The position numbers were made by a program, and so were the translations under genes. Under the pieces are notes generated by a model. That model searched no databases. It had not been told where the DNA came from and was given only the letters and a program-made list of their open reading frames with translations. DNA of 64,000 nt, from positions 1 to 64,000 of the forward strand of contig JAMLGR010000003.1 in assembly GCA_023957775.1 (NCBI GenBank). The letters are read 5' to 3'. This DNA is from Fimbriimonadaceae bacterium (lineage in GTDB: Bacteria > Armatimonadota > Fimbriimonadia > Fimbriimonadales > Fimbriimonadaceae). Shown here in pieces: positions 40,551-48,725 of this stretch (position 1 is the first letter of the stretch; each line of letters starts with the position of its first letter).

Positions 40551-41552
40551 ATGATACGTGTTGCGGTCGTGGGGGCAACGGGTTATGGAGGCGCCGAGGC
40601 GGTGCGGCTGTTGGCGGCGCACCCCGGTGCCGAGGTCGTCGCGGTCACCTCCGCCCGGTTGGAGGGCACACCCCTCCGGGATGCGTGCCCCTGGTTGGAC
40701 ACCGACCTGGTTCTCTCCCGCTTCGAAGCCGCCTCGCTGCCGGGCGATGTGGCGTTGCTTTGCCAAGAATCGGGATTTGCCATGGAGCATGCCCACCAGC
40801 TCTTGGAGCGGATGCGGGTGATCGACTTCTCGGCGGACTTCCGTTTGCGGGACCGCGCGGATTATCCGCGCTGGTACGGACGGGAGCATTCGTCCCCGGA
40901 GGTGGAAGCGGTGTACGGATTGCCTGAGCTCGAGTCTCGGGACGCGATCGCTCGTGCGGCGCTGGTCGCAAACCCGGGCTGCTATCCGACGGCGGCACTG
41001 CTGGCCCTTGTTCCGCTCGAGCGGGCGGGATTGATCGACGGAACGCCCGTCGTCGACGCCAAATCCGGCGTGTCCGGCGCAGGGCGTTCGCGCACGGAGA
41101 CCGACTATCTGCTCGGCGAACTCGAGGGGGGATTCAAGGCGTACGGGGTGACGGGCCACCGCCACACCCCCGAGATCGAGCAGGGCCTGGGCCGTCCCGT
41201 GCGCTTCACGCCCCACCTCCTGCCATTCGCACGCGGGATCCACGCGACGTGCCACGTTCCGCTCCGTCAGGGAGCGGACCGTGAGGACGTCCTGACGGCT
41301 TGGGCGAAAACCTATGCCGAAGCGCCGTTCGTGCGCATTCGCGAAGAGGGATGGCCTTCGACCAAGGAGGTGCGCGGCACCAATGCGTGCGTTCTGGCCG
41401 CCGCGTTCGACGGGAGGACGGGCCACGCGGTCGTTGTCTCGGTCCTCGACAACCTGGTGAAGGGTGCCGCGGGTCAGGCCGTGCAGAATCTCAACGTGAT
41501 GTTTGGGCTGGACGAGGCGACAGGGTTGACCGTTCACGGAGTGTGGCCATGA
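40551..41552 (+). CDS. argC: N-acetyl-gamma-glutamyl-phosphate reductase
   Basis: ArgC reduces N-acetylglutamyl phosphate to the semialdehyde in arginine synthesis, with NADPH. The 333-residue protein has the Rossmann start VAVVGATGYGGAEAVRLL, the catalytic Cys in ANPGCYPTAALLAL (about residue 145), and the substrate region YGVTGHRHTPEIEQ. Its TGA overlaps the ATG of argJ. A TACCCT hexamer ends 10 bases before the ATG and no strong ribosome site is present, so the leader is probably only a few bases long. argB and argD are not in the window. Confidence 0.95.
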   Translation: MIRVAVVGATGYGGAEAVRLLAAHPGAEVVAVTSARLEGTPLRDACPWLDTDLVLSRFEAASLPGDVALLCQESGFAMEHAHQLLERMRVIDFSADFRLRDRADYPRWYGREHSSPEVEAVYGLPELESRDAIARAALVANPGCYPTAALLALVPLERAGLIDGTPVVDAKSGVSGAGRSRTETDYLLGELEGGFKAYGVTGHRHTPEIEQGLGRPVRFTPHLLPFARGIHATCHVPLRQGADREDVLTAWAKTYAEAPFVRIREEGWPSTKEVRGTNACVLAAAFDGRTGHAVVVSVLDNLVKGAAGQAVQNLNVMFGLDEATGLTVHGVWP

Positions 41553-42691
41553 CGCCCACAGGCTTTCGGTTCGCAGGGGTCCGTTGCGGATTAAAGAACA
41601 AGCGGCGCGATTTGGGACTGATCGTCAGCGATCGACCCGCGGCCGTGGCGGGGGTGTTCACGCAGAATCTCGTGCGGGCGGCCTGCATCGATTTCACCCG
41701 CGCGGTCGTGGGCACGGGCTCCCTTCGGGCGGTCGTCGTGAACAGCGGCAACGCGAACTGCGCCACGGGCGAGCAAGGGGTGCGCGACACGGCTCGCATG
41801 GCCGAATTGGCGGCCGGCGCCCTGGGACTCGGAGACGGAGATGTGGCGGTGGCCCACACCGGGGTGATCGGCCATCTGATCGACATGGCGAAGGTCCAGC
41901 GCGGCGTCGAGGACGCGGCCGATGCCTTGAGCGAGGACCCCAAGCCCTTTCTCGAGGCCATCCTTACCACCGACCTGGTCGAGAAGCAAGCCGAGCGCGA
42001 GGTGGGCGGCGCGAGGTTCCTCGGTGCGGGCAAGGGAAGCGGGATGATCGCGCCCAACATGGCCACGATGCTGGCGTTCGTGGCGACCGACGCCGTGGCC
42101 GCACCGGACGTCCTCGACCGCGCCCTGCGCGCGGCCGTGGACGCGAGTTTCCACTGCCTGACCGTCGACGGAGACACGAGCACGAACGACATGGTGTTGG
42201 TGCTTGCCAATGGGGCGAGCGGGGTGGAGCTGGACGAGGAGGCGTTGGTCGAGGCCCTCACGGACCTGTGCGTGGATCTGGCCAAACAGATCGCCCGCGA
42301 CGGCGAGGGTGCGACGAAGTTGCTGGAGATTCGGGTGACCGGATCCGACGACCCGCGCCGGGCGGCGCTGGCGATCGCGAACTCGCCCCTGGTCAAGACC
42401 GCCATGTTCGGCTGCGATCCGAACTGGGGCCGGATCATGGCGGCGGCGGGGCGGTCGGGTGCGCGGTTCGATCCGGCCCAGGCCACGCTCGTGATCGCCT
42501 CCCAGGGTGAGGAACACCTCCTGTTCGAGAACGGGACCCCCTCCTCCTTCGACCCGAAGCGCGCCTCGACGGCCCTCAAGAGCGACCACGTGGTGATCGC
42601 TTTGGACCTGGGGCCAGGCGAGACCGCGACGATGTACACGTGCGACTTCGGCTACGGTTACGTCCGCATCAACGCGGAGTACCACACTTGA
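41549..42691 (+). CDS. argJ: bifunctional ornithine acetyltransferase/N-acetylglutamate synthase
   Basis: ArgJ transfers the acetyl group from N-acetylornithine to glutamate, recycling acetate in the arginine pathway. The 380-residue precursor has VVNSGNANCATG, the oxyanion-hole HTGVIG, and GKGSGMIAPNMATMLAF, where autoproteolysis before Thr (about residue 178) yields two chains and the nucleophile. DGDTSTNDMVL and the C-terminal AEYHT also match. An ATGA overlap joins it to argC. The cyclic pathway is thus used. Confidence 0.96.
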   Translation: MTPTGFRFAGVRCGLKNKRRDLGLIVSDRPAAVAGVFTQNLVRAACIDFTRAVVGTGSLRAVVVNSGNANCATGEQGVRDTARMAELAAGALGLGDGDVAVAHTGVIGHLIDMAKVQRGVEDAADALSEDPKPFLEAILTTDLVEKQAEREVGGARFLGAGKGSGMIAPNMATMLAFVATDAVAAPDVLDRALRAAVDASFHCLTVDGDTSTNDMVLVLANGASGVELDEEALVEALTDLCVDLAKQIARDGEGATKLLEIRVTGSDDPRRAALAIANSPLVKTAMFGCDPNWGRIMAAAGRSGARFDPAQATLVIASQGEEHLLFENGTPSSFDPKRASTALKSDHVVIALDLGPGETATMYTCDFGYGYVRINAEYHT

Positions 42692-42692
42692 T

Positions 42693-43310
42693 CTAGCCCT
42701 CGATCAGCTTCTTGAGGCGGTCGCAGGCCTCGCCCCACGCTTCCCGCACTCCATCGGCTTCGGCTTTGGTCTGAAGCCGCTGGTGGAGGATGTAGACCAT
42801 CGTTTTCTTGCCGGCCTTGTCGTGAAACTGCACGTCGATCACGCTGGGCGCCGTGAAATCCGGGTGTTCGAACGAGAGGCGCAGGTCCTTGTTTTCGCGC
42901 ACGCGGGTGAGGGTGGCCTTCTCGCCGTCCGGGCCGGTCAGCGACCCGCCGTCTTTGATCTCCGCGCGGGTGCCTTCACCCATCCAGGCGGCGAGCCCCT
43001 CGGGGGAGGTGAACTTGCGGTACGTGTCGGCGAGGGGCGCCCCAATGGTCTTGGTCGCGCAGATGAAGTAGCCCTCGAGGAGCCCGTCCTTCTTCCGCAC
43101 GTCGCGCGCCGCCTCGTATTCGACGGAGATCGTGTTGCACCACCACGGATCCACGCCGGCCTCGTTCAGATAGACGCTGAGTGCGCGTCGCCCTTTCTTC
43201 AGACCGTCCATGGCGTCGAACTCCGCGAACCACTCGTCGAGGGTCTTGCCGGTCTCCTTCTTGGACGTTGCGTTGTCGATAGGGAAGTCTGGCTTCAGGT
43301 TGTATTTCAC
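42693..43310 (-). CDS. SRPBCC/AHSA1-like domain protein
   Basis: The 205-residue protein has an N-terminal helical segment (ETGKTLDEWFAEFDAMDG, about 20-65) resembling DUF4287-type modules. A START-like activator-of-Hsp90/SRPBCC domain (about 75-205, GYFICATKTIGAPLADTYRKFTSPEGLAAWMG) follows. Such domains bind hydrophobic ligands, and the function here is unknown. A GTG start at 43310 lies 4 bp after the stop of the upstream gene on the same strand. It converges on argJ with no terminator between. Confidence 0.72.
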   Translation of the reverse strand: MKYNLKPDFPIDNATSKKETGKTLDEWFAEFDAMDGLKKGRRALSVYLNEAGVDPWWCNTISVEYEAARDVRKKDGLLEGYFICATKTIGAPLADTYRKFTSPEGLAAWMGEGTRAEIKDGGSLTGPDGEKATLTRVRENKDLRLSFEHPDFTAPSVIDVQFHDKAGKKTMVYILHQRLQTKAEADGVREAWGEACDRLKKLIEG

Positions 43311-43314
43311 GATC

Positions 43315-43836
43315 TCACTGCTTCTTGAAGATCGCCTCTCCAGCCTTGACCCAATCGTCCCCCGCTTTGAATTCGAGGACGAACTTGAGCTCTGTGTCGG
43401 ACAATTTGGTCATCGAGGCACGGCTCACCGTGGCCTCCCCGTTGGGATCGGTTTTCCACGGTTCGCTGGTGAACACCACCGTGTCGCCTTGCGCCACGCC
43501 CCATTCGATGCGCGGCGTCGGGGCCAGGTTCGTAAACGTGTAGGAGCTGTACTTGCCTTTCTCGGGGTCCCAACCCATGAAGAACTCCTCGTTCATGGTG
43601 AAGCCCTCCATCTCCCACTTGCTGGTGCCTCGGAGGAACGGGCCGCTCCACTCGGCATGGTGGGTCATTTTGCCCTCCATCTCCATGCCTTCCATCGACA
43701 TCTTCATCGTGCCGGACCAGTTGCCGACCATCCACTCAAACTTCTTGAGTTCGGGTGCGGGACCCATGTCGGGTACCTGGGAGTTGGCGAGAGCGCATAC
43801 GAGCAGCAGCGTTGCTGCGAGAGTCCATCGAGTCAT
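43315..43836 (-). CDS. exported DUF1579-like protein
   Basis: ATG 43836 follows AGGAGG. The 173-residue protein has a signal peptide (MTRWTLAATLLLVCALAN), then a lipocalin-like beta-barrel starting ELKKFEWMVGNWSGTMKM, the W-x-G opening typical of DUF1579 and related proteins. A Met-rich stretch (MEGMEMEGKM) is notable. It probably binds a small ligand. It is the first gene of a pair with the SRPBCC protein. Confidence 0.72.
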   Translation of the reverse strand: MTRWTLAATLLLVCALANSQVPDMGPAPELKKFEWMVGNWSGTMKMSMEGMEMEGKMTHHAEWSGPFLRGTSKWEMEGFTMNEEFFMGWDPEKGKYSSYTFTNLAPTPRIEWGVAQGDTVVFTSEPWKTDPNGEATVSRASMTKLSDTELKFVLEFKAGDDWVKAGEAIFKKQ

Positions 43837-43864
43837 CGTCGACCTCCTATTGGTGCTGTCGAAA

Positions 43865-44293
43865 CTACCTGGTGCGGGCGACGAGACGCAACGACCGCTT
43901 GATCAGATTGATCTGGCCGAGGTGGTAGGCATCGTGGATCGCGATCGCAACCAGGGTTTTGGCGATCTCCGGCTCCGGCCCGGAATTGGCGAGGCCGCAC
44001 GCCTCGTCAAATCCGGACAGGAACGCCGCACGCAGATCAGGGAACTCCGAGGCCTCGGGAATGCGCCAGTCGCCCTCGAGGAAACGGGGAAGTTTTTCGC
44101 GCCGGATCTTCTTGAGCCAGAGGTCCTGCCAGAAGTGCATGTGGGCGAGGTTCGTGAGAAGCGAGTAGGGCATCCCCGGCAACACGCGCGCCGCGTCCTC
44201 GGGCTTGATGCGGCTGAGCAGCTTCCCGGGGGCCGGAATGTCCACTCCGGAAGCGAGCTGGCGGAAGAGCTCCGCGGTGGGATTTGGGGCCAT
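43865..44293 (-). CDS. DinB-like protein
   Basis: The 142-residue protein is a four-helix bundle of the DinB/YfiT type, with putative metal ligands in AHMHFWQDLWL (about residues 50-60) and AIHDAYHLGQI (about 117-127). DinB proteins include thiol transferases and stress proteins; no catalytic role can be assigned. It follows folD by 9 bp on the same strand and is probably the last gene of the accB-like to folD run. Confidence 0.75.
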   Translation of the reverse strand: MAPNPTAELFRQLASGVDIPAPGKLLSRIKPEDAARVLPGMPYSLLTNLAHMHFWQDLWLKKIRREKLPRFLEGDWRIPEASEFPDLRAAFLSGFDEACGLANSGPEPEIAKTLVAIAIHDAYHLGQINLIKRSLRLVARTR

Positions 44294-44302
44294 GCCGGGA
44301 GG

Positions 44303-45172
44303 TTAGCAGGTCGCCAGGGACATGCCAACGAGTTCCGCCGCCTCGATCGTGTTCGCCAAGAGGCTGGCGACGGTCATAGGCCCAACCCCGCCGGGGACGG
44401 GGGTGATCCAGGAGGCGACCTCCGACGCGCTTTCGAAGTGGACATCGCCCACGTCTCCTTGGCGCCCCTCGACCTTGTTGTAGCCCGCATCGATCACCAC
44501 CGCACCGGGTTTGAGCCATTCGCCGCGGATCATCTCGGCGCGCCCTACGGCCGCGACCAGGACGTCTGCGGTCCGGCACAAGGCGGGAAGGTCCTGGGTG
44601 CGCGAGTGGGCGATCGTGACGGTCGCATGTTTCTGCAACAGCATGAGGGCTGCCGGCTTGCCGAGGATCACGCTGCGCCCGACCACCACGGCGTGCCGTC
44701 CTTCGAGCGGAATCTTGTAATGGTCGAGGATCCGCATGATGCCCATGGGGGTTGCGCAGCGAAATCCCGGCAGGTCGCACACAAGCCTTCCCGCGGATTG
44801 CGAGGTGATGCCGTCCACGTCTTTCTCGGGACCCAGAGCTTCGAGGGCCTTCGGCTCGTCCAGGTGCGGGGGCAGCGGGTGTTGGATCAGCACGCCGTGT
44901 ACCGCGGGATCGGCGTTCAGGGCGGCGATGTGGGCCATCAAGGCCTCCTGCGTCGTGGAGGCGTCCGCTTCGAACACGCCGGACTCGATGCCTGCCTTCT
45001 CGCACCACTTCCGTTTCATGCGTACGTACGCGAGGCTGGCCGGGTCCTGGGCGGCCACGACCGCCTCGAGACGCGGCACCACGCCTCGGGCGCGCAGGGC
45101 TTCGGTGCGGACGCGCACCTCCTCGCGAACGATCTTCGATAACTCCAACCCATCGAGAATCTGAGCGCTCAC
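44303..45172 (-). CDS. folD: methylenetetrahydrofolate dehydrogenase/cyclohydrolase
   Basis: FolD interconverts methylene-, methenyl- and formyl-tetrahydrofolate. The 289-residue protein has YVRMKRKWCEKAGI with the catalytic Lys, LIQHPLPPHLDE, KDVDGIT, the NADP loop VVVGRSVILGKPAA, and the C-terminal TPVPGGVGPMTVASLL. GTG 45172 overlaps the nusB stop as GTGA. It is co-transcribed with accC and nusB. Confidence 0.95.
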   Translation of the reverse strand: MSAQILDGLELSKIVREEVRVRTEALRARGVVPRLEAVVAAQDPASLAYVRMKRKWCEKAGIESGVFEADASTTQEALMAHIAALNADPAVHGVLIQHPLPPHLDEPKALEALGPEKDVDGITSQSAGRLVCDLPGFRCATPMGIMRILDHYKIPLEGRHAVVVGRSVILGKPAALMLLQKHATVTIAHSRTQDLPALCRTADVLVAAVGRAEMIRGEWLKPGAVVIDAGYNKVEGRQGDVGDVHFESASEVASWITPVPGGVGPMTVASLLANTIEAAELVGMSLATC

Positions 45173-45741
45173 TGGGGCGTCTCCTCCTTCCTCACCGTCC
45201 ACAACCCGGCCCGCGCCAACTCCTGGGCCTCCTCTGAATCCTCGGTGACGGTCTCCACTTCCGGTTCAGGCTCGGGCGCCGCCGCTCCCACCCGTTCGTC
45301 CGGGGGCGCGCTCGCGGGGTCCCACTCGTGCTTGGGGGTCCGTTCCAGAAGGTTCCCGAGCACTCCGTTCACAAATCGGCCGCTCTCCGCCGTGCTGTAC
45401 TTCTTCGCGAGGTCCACGGCCTCGTTGATCGTCACGGCGGGAGGGATCGGGGGGCAGTGGAACAACTCGTACGCGGCGAGGCGCAGGATGTTGCGATCGA
45501 CCGTCGCGACGCGCGAAAGGTCCCAATCCCTCAGACTCTGCGCGAGGGCGCCGTCGAGCGCGTTCAGGTGCGCCAGCACGCCCTTGATGGCGGCCCGGGC
45601 GAACTCGGCGAGCTCCGGCTCGAGCTCGGCATGCTCCAGGGTGTCCTCGATCGCGGCATCGGTCGGGGTGTGGCCAACTTCGATTTCGTAAAGGGCCCGG
45701 AGGATCGCTTCGCGGGCCGGTCGTCGCGAGCTACCCCGCAT
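45169..45741 (-). CDS. nusB: transcription antitermination factor NusB
   Basis: NusB with NusE (S10) loads onto boxA during rRNA antitermination. The 190-residue protein starts MRGSSRRPAREAILRALYEIEVG, contains VATVDRNILRLAAYELFHCPPIPPAVTINEAVDLAKKYSTAESGRFVNGVLGN (family core), and has an acidic C-terminal tail of about 50 residues not found in short homologues. ATG 45741 lies inside the end of accC (11-bp overlap). Confidence 0.92.
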   Translation of the reverse strand: MRGSSRRPAREAILRALYEIEVGHTPTDAAIEDTLEHAELEPELAEFARAAIKGVLAHLNALDGALAQSLRDWDLSRVATVDRNILRLAAYELFHCPPIPPAVTINEAVDLAKKYSTAESGRFVNGVLGNLLERTPKHEWDPASAPPDERVGAAAPEPEPEVETVTEDSEEAQELARAGLWTVRKEETPQ

Positions 45742-47092
45742 GGACCTTCTCCGCAAGAAACTTGGGAACGAAGGACGTATTGAGATCTCCCGAGACGAAG
45801 TCGGGGTGTTCGACGAGCCGGCGGAGGAACGGGATGTTGGTTTGGATGCCCTCGACCTCGAACTCGTGCAGGGCGCCTTGGAGCTTGGCGACCGCTTCTG
45901 GGCGCGAATTGGCCACGACGATCAGTTTGGCGAGCATGGGGTCGTAAAACGGACTCACCGAAAAGCCCGCGTAGCAGTGCGTGTCCATCCGGACGCCGCG
46001 CCCGCCCGGAGCGCGCCACATCGTGATCAGGCCGGTGCTGGGCGCAAAGTCGTTGTCGGGGTCCTGGGCGGTGATTCTCGCCTCGATGGCGTGCCCCGAC
46101 AGCGACACCTCCTCTTGGCGGATTGGGAGCTTCTCGCCCGACGCGACCCGGAGCATCAGTTGCACGAGGTCGATTCCGGTCACCTCCTCCGTGACGGGAT
46201 GCTCGACCTGCAGCCGGGTGTTCATCTCGAGGAAGTAGAAGTTGAAGTCGGCGTCGACCAAGAACTCGACGGTGCCTGCGTTCTGATAGCCGACGGACCA
46301 GGCCACCTTGACGGCGGCCTCTCCCATGCGGCGCCGAAGGTCGGCGGGCATTTCTGCGTAGGGAGCCTCTTCGAGCAGCTTCTGGTGGCGCAGATTCTGG
46401 ACGGAGCACTCGCGCTCGCCGAGGTGGATCATGTTGCCGTGCGCATCGCCCAGCACCTGGATCTCGACGTGGCGCGGGTTGAGCACGCACTTCTCGACCA
46501 GCATCTCGCCGCTCCCGAAGCTCGCTTGCGCTTCCGCTTGGGCGGTCTTCCACAGCGCGGACAGCTCGTCCGGGGAGTTCACGCGGCGGATTCCTCGGCC
46601 CCCGCCGCCCGCCACGGCTTTGAGCAGCACGGGATAGCCGATGCTGTCGGCGACCTTAAGCGCTTCGGAATCGCTCGGCACGGCGCCTGCGGACCCGGGC
46701 ACGACGGGGCAGCCCGACTCGATCGCCGCCTTCTTGGCGCTGGCCTTGTCGCCCATCGCCTCGATGGCGGACACCGGCGGCCCGATGAAGGTGACGCCCA
46801 ACGACTCGAGCGCCTCCGCGAAGCTCGCCCGCTCGCTGAAGTAGCCGTAGCCCGGGTGGACGGCCTCGGCCCCCGAGATCTGGGTGGCCATCAGCACGTT
46901 CCCAAGACTGAGGTAGCTGTCGCCGTTGCTCCCGGCGCCCACGCAAATCGTCTCGTCCGCGATCTTGACGTGCAGGCTCTCGCGATCGGCCTCCGAGTAG
47001 ATCGCGACGCTGCGCACGCCGAGTTCGCGGCACGCGCGAATGACTCGGCAGGCGATCTCCCCACGGTTGGCGATCAGCACTTTGCGGAACAT
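45731..47092 (-). CDS. accC: acetyl-CoA carboxylase biotin carboxylase subunit
   Basis: AccC carboxylates biotin on BCCP with ATP and bicarbonate, the first half of malonyl-CoA synthesis. The 453-residue protein starts FRKVLIANRGEIACRVIRAC and contains HPGYGYFSE, the Gly-rich ATP lid KAVAGGGGRGIRRV, RHVEIQVLGDAHGNMIHLGERECSVQNLRHQKLLEEAP, and the catalytic EMNTRLQVEHPVTE. GGAGG lies six bases before the ATG. The two genes upstream are a pseudopilin and an accB-like gene, both coupled by overlaps. accA and accD are not in the window. Confidence 0.96.
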   Translation of the reverse strand: MFRKVLIANRGEIACRVIRACRELGVRSVAIYSEADRESLHVKIADETICVGAGSNGDSYLSLGNVLMATQISGAEAVHPGYGYFSERASFAEALESLGVTFIGPPVSAIEAMGDKASAKKAAIESGCPVVPGSAGAVPSDSEALKVADSIGYPVLLKAVAGGGGRGIRRVNSPDELSALWKTAQAEAQASFGSGEMLVEKCVLNPRHVEIQVLGDAHGNMIHLGERECSVQNLRHQKLLEEAPYAEMPADLRRRMGEAAVKVAWSVGYQNAGTVEFLVDADFNFYFLEMNTRLQVEHPVTEEVTGIDLVQLMLRVASGEKLPIRQEEVSLSGHAIEARITAQDPDNDFAPSTGLITMWRAPGGRGVRMDTHCYAGFSVSPFYDPMLAKLIVVANSRPEAVAKLQGALHEFEVEGIQTNIPFLRRLVEHPDFVSGDLNTSFVPKFLAEKVHAG

Positions 47093-47454
47093 CAGAATCC
47101 TCCGTGGCCGGGGTGCGCGCAGCGAACCTTGCCGGTGGCCGGATCGTAGACGTAGGGCTCCTTTCCGACCGGGCAGCGCTCGAAGGAGCTTCCCAGCTTG
47201 AGCTGCGCAAGCGATTCGGGGTTGGGGTCTTCGCCCATGTTGGTGAAGATCGTCATGGACTGTCGGATTTGGGAGAGCTGGTTCTGGCACTCACTGTCCA
47301 ACGCCTTGGCGCGGACGGCTCCCGGAACGGTTTTTCCCAGGCCGTCCGCCCGAGAAGAACCCGCGCCGGTGCCCCGCAAGAAGAACACGGCCAGCCCCAG
47401 GATGATCACCAGCGTGATCATCGTCGAGACGAGGGTGAAGCCGGCGCGTCTCAC
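47092..47454 (-). CDS. pseudopilin-like protein inside the acc operon
   Basis: The 120-residue protein begins MRRAGFTLVSTMITLVIILGL, a type IV prepilin leader with peptidase cleavage expected between Gly and Phe. The usual Glu at mature position 5 is Ser, as in some minor pseudopilins. The short globular part ends CPVGKEPYVYDPATGKVRCAHPG, with two cysteines that could form a C-terminal loop like those of ComGC/GspG-type pilins. GTG 47454 overlaps the accB-like stop as GTGA, and its TGA shares a base with the accC ATG. Translation is thus coupled to fatty-acid genes, an odd location. The gspF-like pair at 13-16 kb could serve it. Confidence 0.82.
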   Translation of the reverse strand: MRRAGFTLVSTMITLVIILGLAVFFLRGTGAGSSRADGLGKTVPGAVRAKALDSECQNQLSQIRQSMTIFTNMGEDPNPESLAQLKLGSSFERCPVGKEPYVYDPATGKVRCAHPGHGGF

Positions 47455-47858
47455 GGAGCCACCCTGACCTTGGCGATCGTCTGGCCGTATTCGACGGGCG
47501 AGTCCGGCTCGACGAGCACTTCCACGACCTCGCCGTCAAACGGACACTCCACGTCGTTGGCGAGCCCCAGGGCGGAGACGACGGCCACGACGCTCCCTTT
47601 CGACACCGTTTGACCGACGGTCAGGGCCTCCTTGGCGGAGTTCAGATAGCCCACGAGGGGGGAAACGATGGACTTGAGCTCGTCGCCATCCGAAGGTTCG
47701 CGGTGCTCGGCCGAGGCGAGGACCCGCGTCGGGGCCGGGCGTGGCGAGAGGGTGGCGGAGAAGGCGAGGTCGCCTACCTCCAGTTCGAGTTCGGCGATGC
47801 CGTTGGCCCGGGCCACTTCCAAGGCGTGCCGGATCAGTTCGAGGTCCTGATTCGCCAT
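47451..47858 (-). CDS. BCCP-like protein lacking the biotinylated lysine
   Basis: The 135-residue protein has the layout of acetyl-CoA carboxylase biotin carboxyl carrier protein: an N-terminal helix (DLELIRHALEVARANGIAELELEVGD), a linker, and a biotinyl-like hammerhead domain (KSIVSPLVGYLNSAKEALTVGQTV through ECPFDGEVVEVLVEPDSPVEYGQTI). At the hairpin where BCCP has E-A-M-K-M/L the sequence reads S-A-L-G-L, so Gly replaces the biotin-accepting Lys. It therefore cannot carry biotin in the normal way. It lies two genes upstream of accC. Plant BADC proteins are a precedent for lysine-less BCCP relatives that modulate the enzyme. Confidence 0.85.
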   Translation of the reverse strand: MANQDLELIRHALEVARANGIAELELEVGDLAFSATLSPRPAPTRVLASAEHREPSDGDELKSIVSPLVGYLNSAKEALTVGQTVSKGSVVAVVSALGLANDVECPFDGEVVEVLVEPDSPVEYGQTIAKVRVAP

Positions 47859-47864
47859 CGATCC

Positions 47865-47873
47865 AGTGTACCA
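47865..47873 (-). promoter_or_regulatory. extended -10 of a leaderless promoter for the acc operon
   Basis: On the minus strand TGG-TACACT is followed by six bases (GGATCG) and the ATG at 47858. No Shine-Dalgarno is present. This placement is the same as at the HIT and thioredoxin genes. Confidence 0.6.
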
Positions 47874-47910
47874 GCGGGGCTCGGATTCGAACCTGGGGAG
47901 GCGGACGCAA

Positions 47911-47962
47911 AAAAAGAGGGAACGGCGCCAAGGGGAGGGGGAGGGGAGGATGGGCCGTTCCC
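47911..47962 (-). terminator. hairpin with T-run upstream of the acc promoter
   Basis: GGGAACGGC (47918-47926) and GCCGTTCCC (47954-47962) form a perfect 9-bp stem with a 27-nt pyrimidine-rich loop (on the minus strand). It is followed on the minus strand by CTC and seven T residues. No minus-strand gene lies to its right. It either ends a small untranslated transcript from 47963-48170 or shields the acc promoter from antisense read-through. The rest of the 312-bp gap 47859-48170 holds no gene that I can support. Confidence 0.65.
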
Positions 47963-48170
47963 GAGGGAGAGGGTTGATTGCGTTTCTTGCTTCTTATTGC
48001 TGCGTCCTAAGAAAATCCGAGGATCTTCGAGGAGTCGCCCATTGCAACGCGATTCGGCCGGGAATCGTTCCCGGTGGGCCATCAGTCCCAGTTTGAATCT
48101 GGGAACCAGGGCGCTACCAGTTTTTGGGCTCGCCAAAAAGATTCCACGGTCGGCAACCAATGATTGAACT

Positions 48171-48725
48171 GTGCGGCTTGGTTTGGGCTTTGCTGGGCGC
48201 GGGGATTGCCTGACGCCGGAAGAGTGTCGATCGCTGTTGGGCGATTTGGCGGCCGCCTGCGCGCGCCAGGACCCGCCGCTTGGAGCCTCGGGGCTCGCCT
48301 GCCGGGCTCCGTCTCGCGATCTGGCGTTCGGTTTCGAGGCGGAAAGGCCGTGCGCCGCCGTCTGCTTTCCCTTGGTCGGACCGTTGGAAGGCTGGGTGTC
48401 CTGGGTGACGCCTTGGTGCCCGATCGATCCGCCGACGCCGCCGAACGAGGGCTTGGTCGAGCAGGCGCGGCTCGTGGTGCGGACCTTCCTCGACGGCGTG
48501 TTCCCGAGCCCGAACGAGATCGGCTTGGACCAACCCATCGCGGCCCTGGACTCCGCGGCTTCGATCGAGGGTGCACTCGCAGCGCTCATGAAGACGACGG
48601 TGCCGCTGGTCCAACTGGTGGCGACGATCTCGACGGCCGATGGTTTGGACTCGCATCTCCACGTCCAATGCCCCCTCGAGACGTTGCGAGCGCTCCGCGC
48701 CGCCTTCTTGGAGGAGTGCGCATGA
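48171..48725 (+). CDS. unknown protein heading the chemotaxis operon, weakly CheC-like
   Basis: The 184-residue protein starts at GTG 48171 with no clear ribosome site. Its C-terminal part (VPLVQLVATISTADGLDSHLHVQCPLETLRALRAAFL) reads like the last strand-helix unit of the CheC/CheX/FliY fold. The E-x2-N phosphatase motif is not evident, so catalytic activity is doubtful. The N-terminal half is rich in Cys and Pro and not recognised. Its TGA overlaps the ATG of cheD, which ties it to the chemotaxis unit. The function is unknown. Confidence 0.6.
   Translation: MRLGLGFAGRGDCLTPEECRSLLGDLAAACARQDPPLGASGLACRAPSRDLAFGFEAERPCAAVCFPLVGPLEGWVSWVTPWCPIDPPTPPNEGLVEQARLVVRTFLDGVFPSPNEIGLDQPIAALDSAASIEGALAALMKTTVPLVQLVATISTADGLDSHLHVQCPLETLRALRAAFLEECA

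Noticed and set aside
47874-47905. T-arm-like sequence (GGTTCGAATCC on the minus strand), possible tRNA
   Set aside because: The flanking bases do not pair as a T stem beyond two G-C pairs, and no acceptor, anticodon or D arm can be folded around it. A second T-arm-like hairpin near 48085-48105 also lacks the rest of a cloverleaf.
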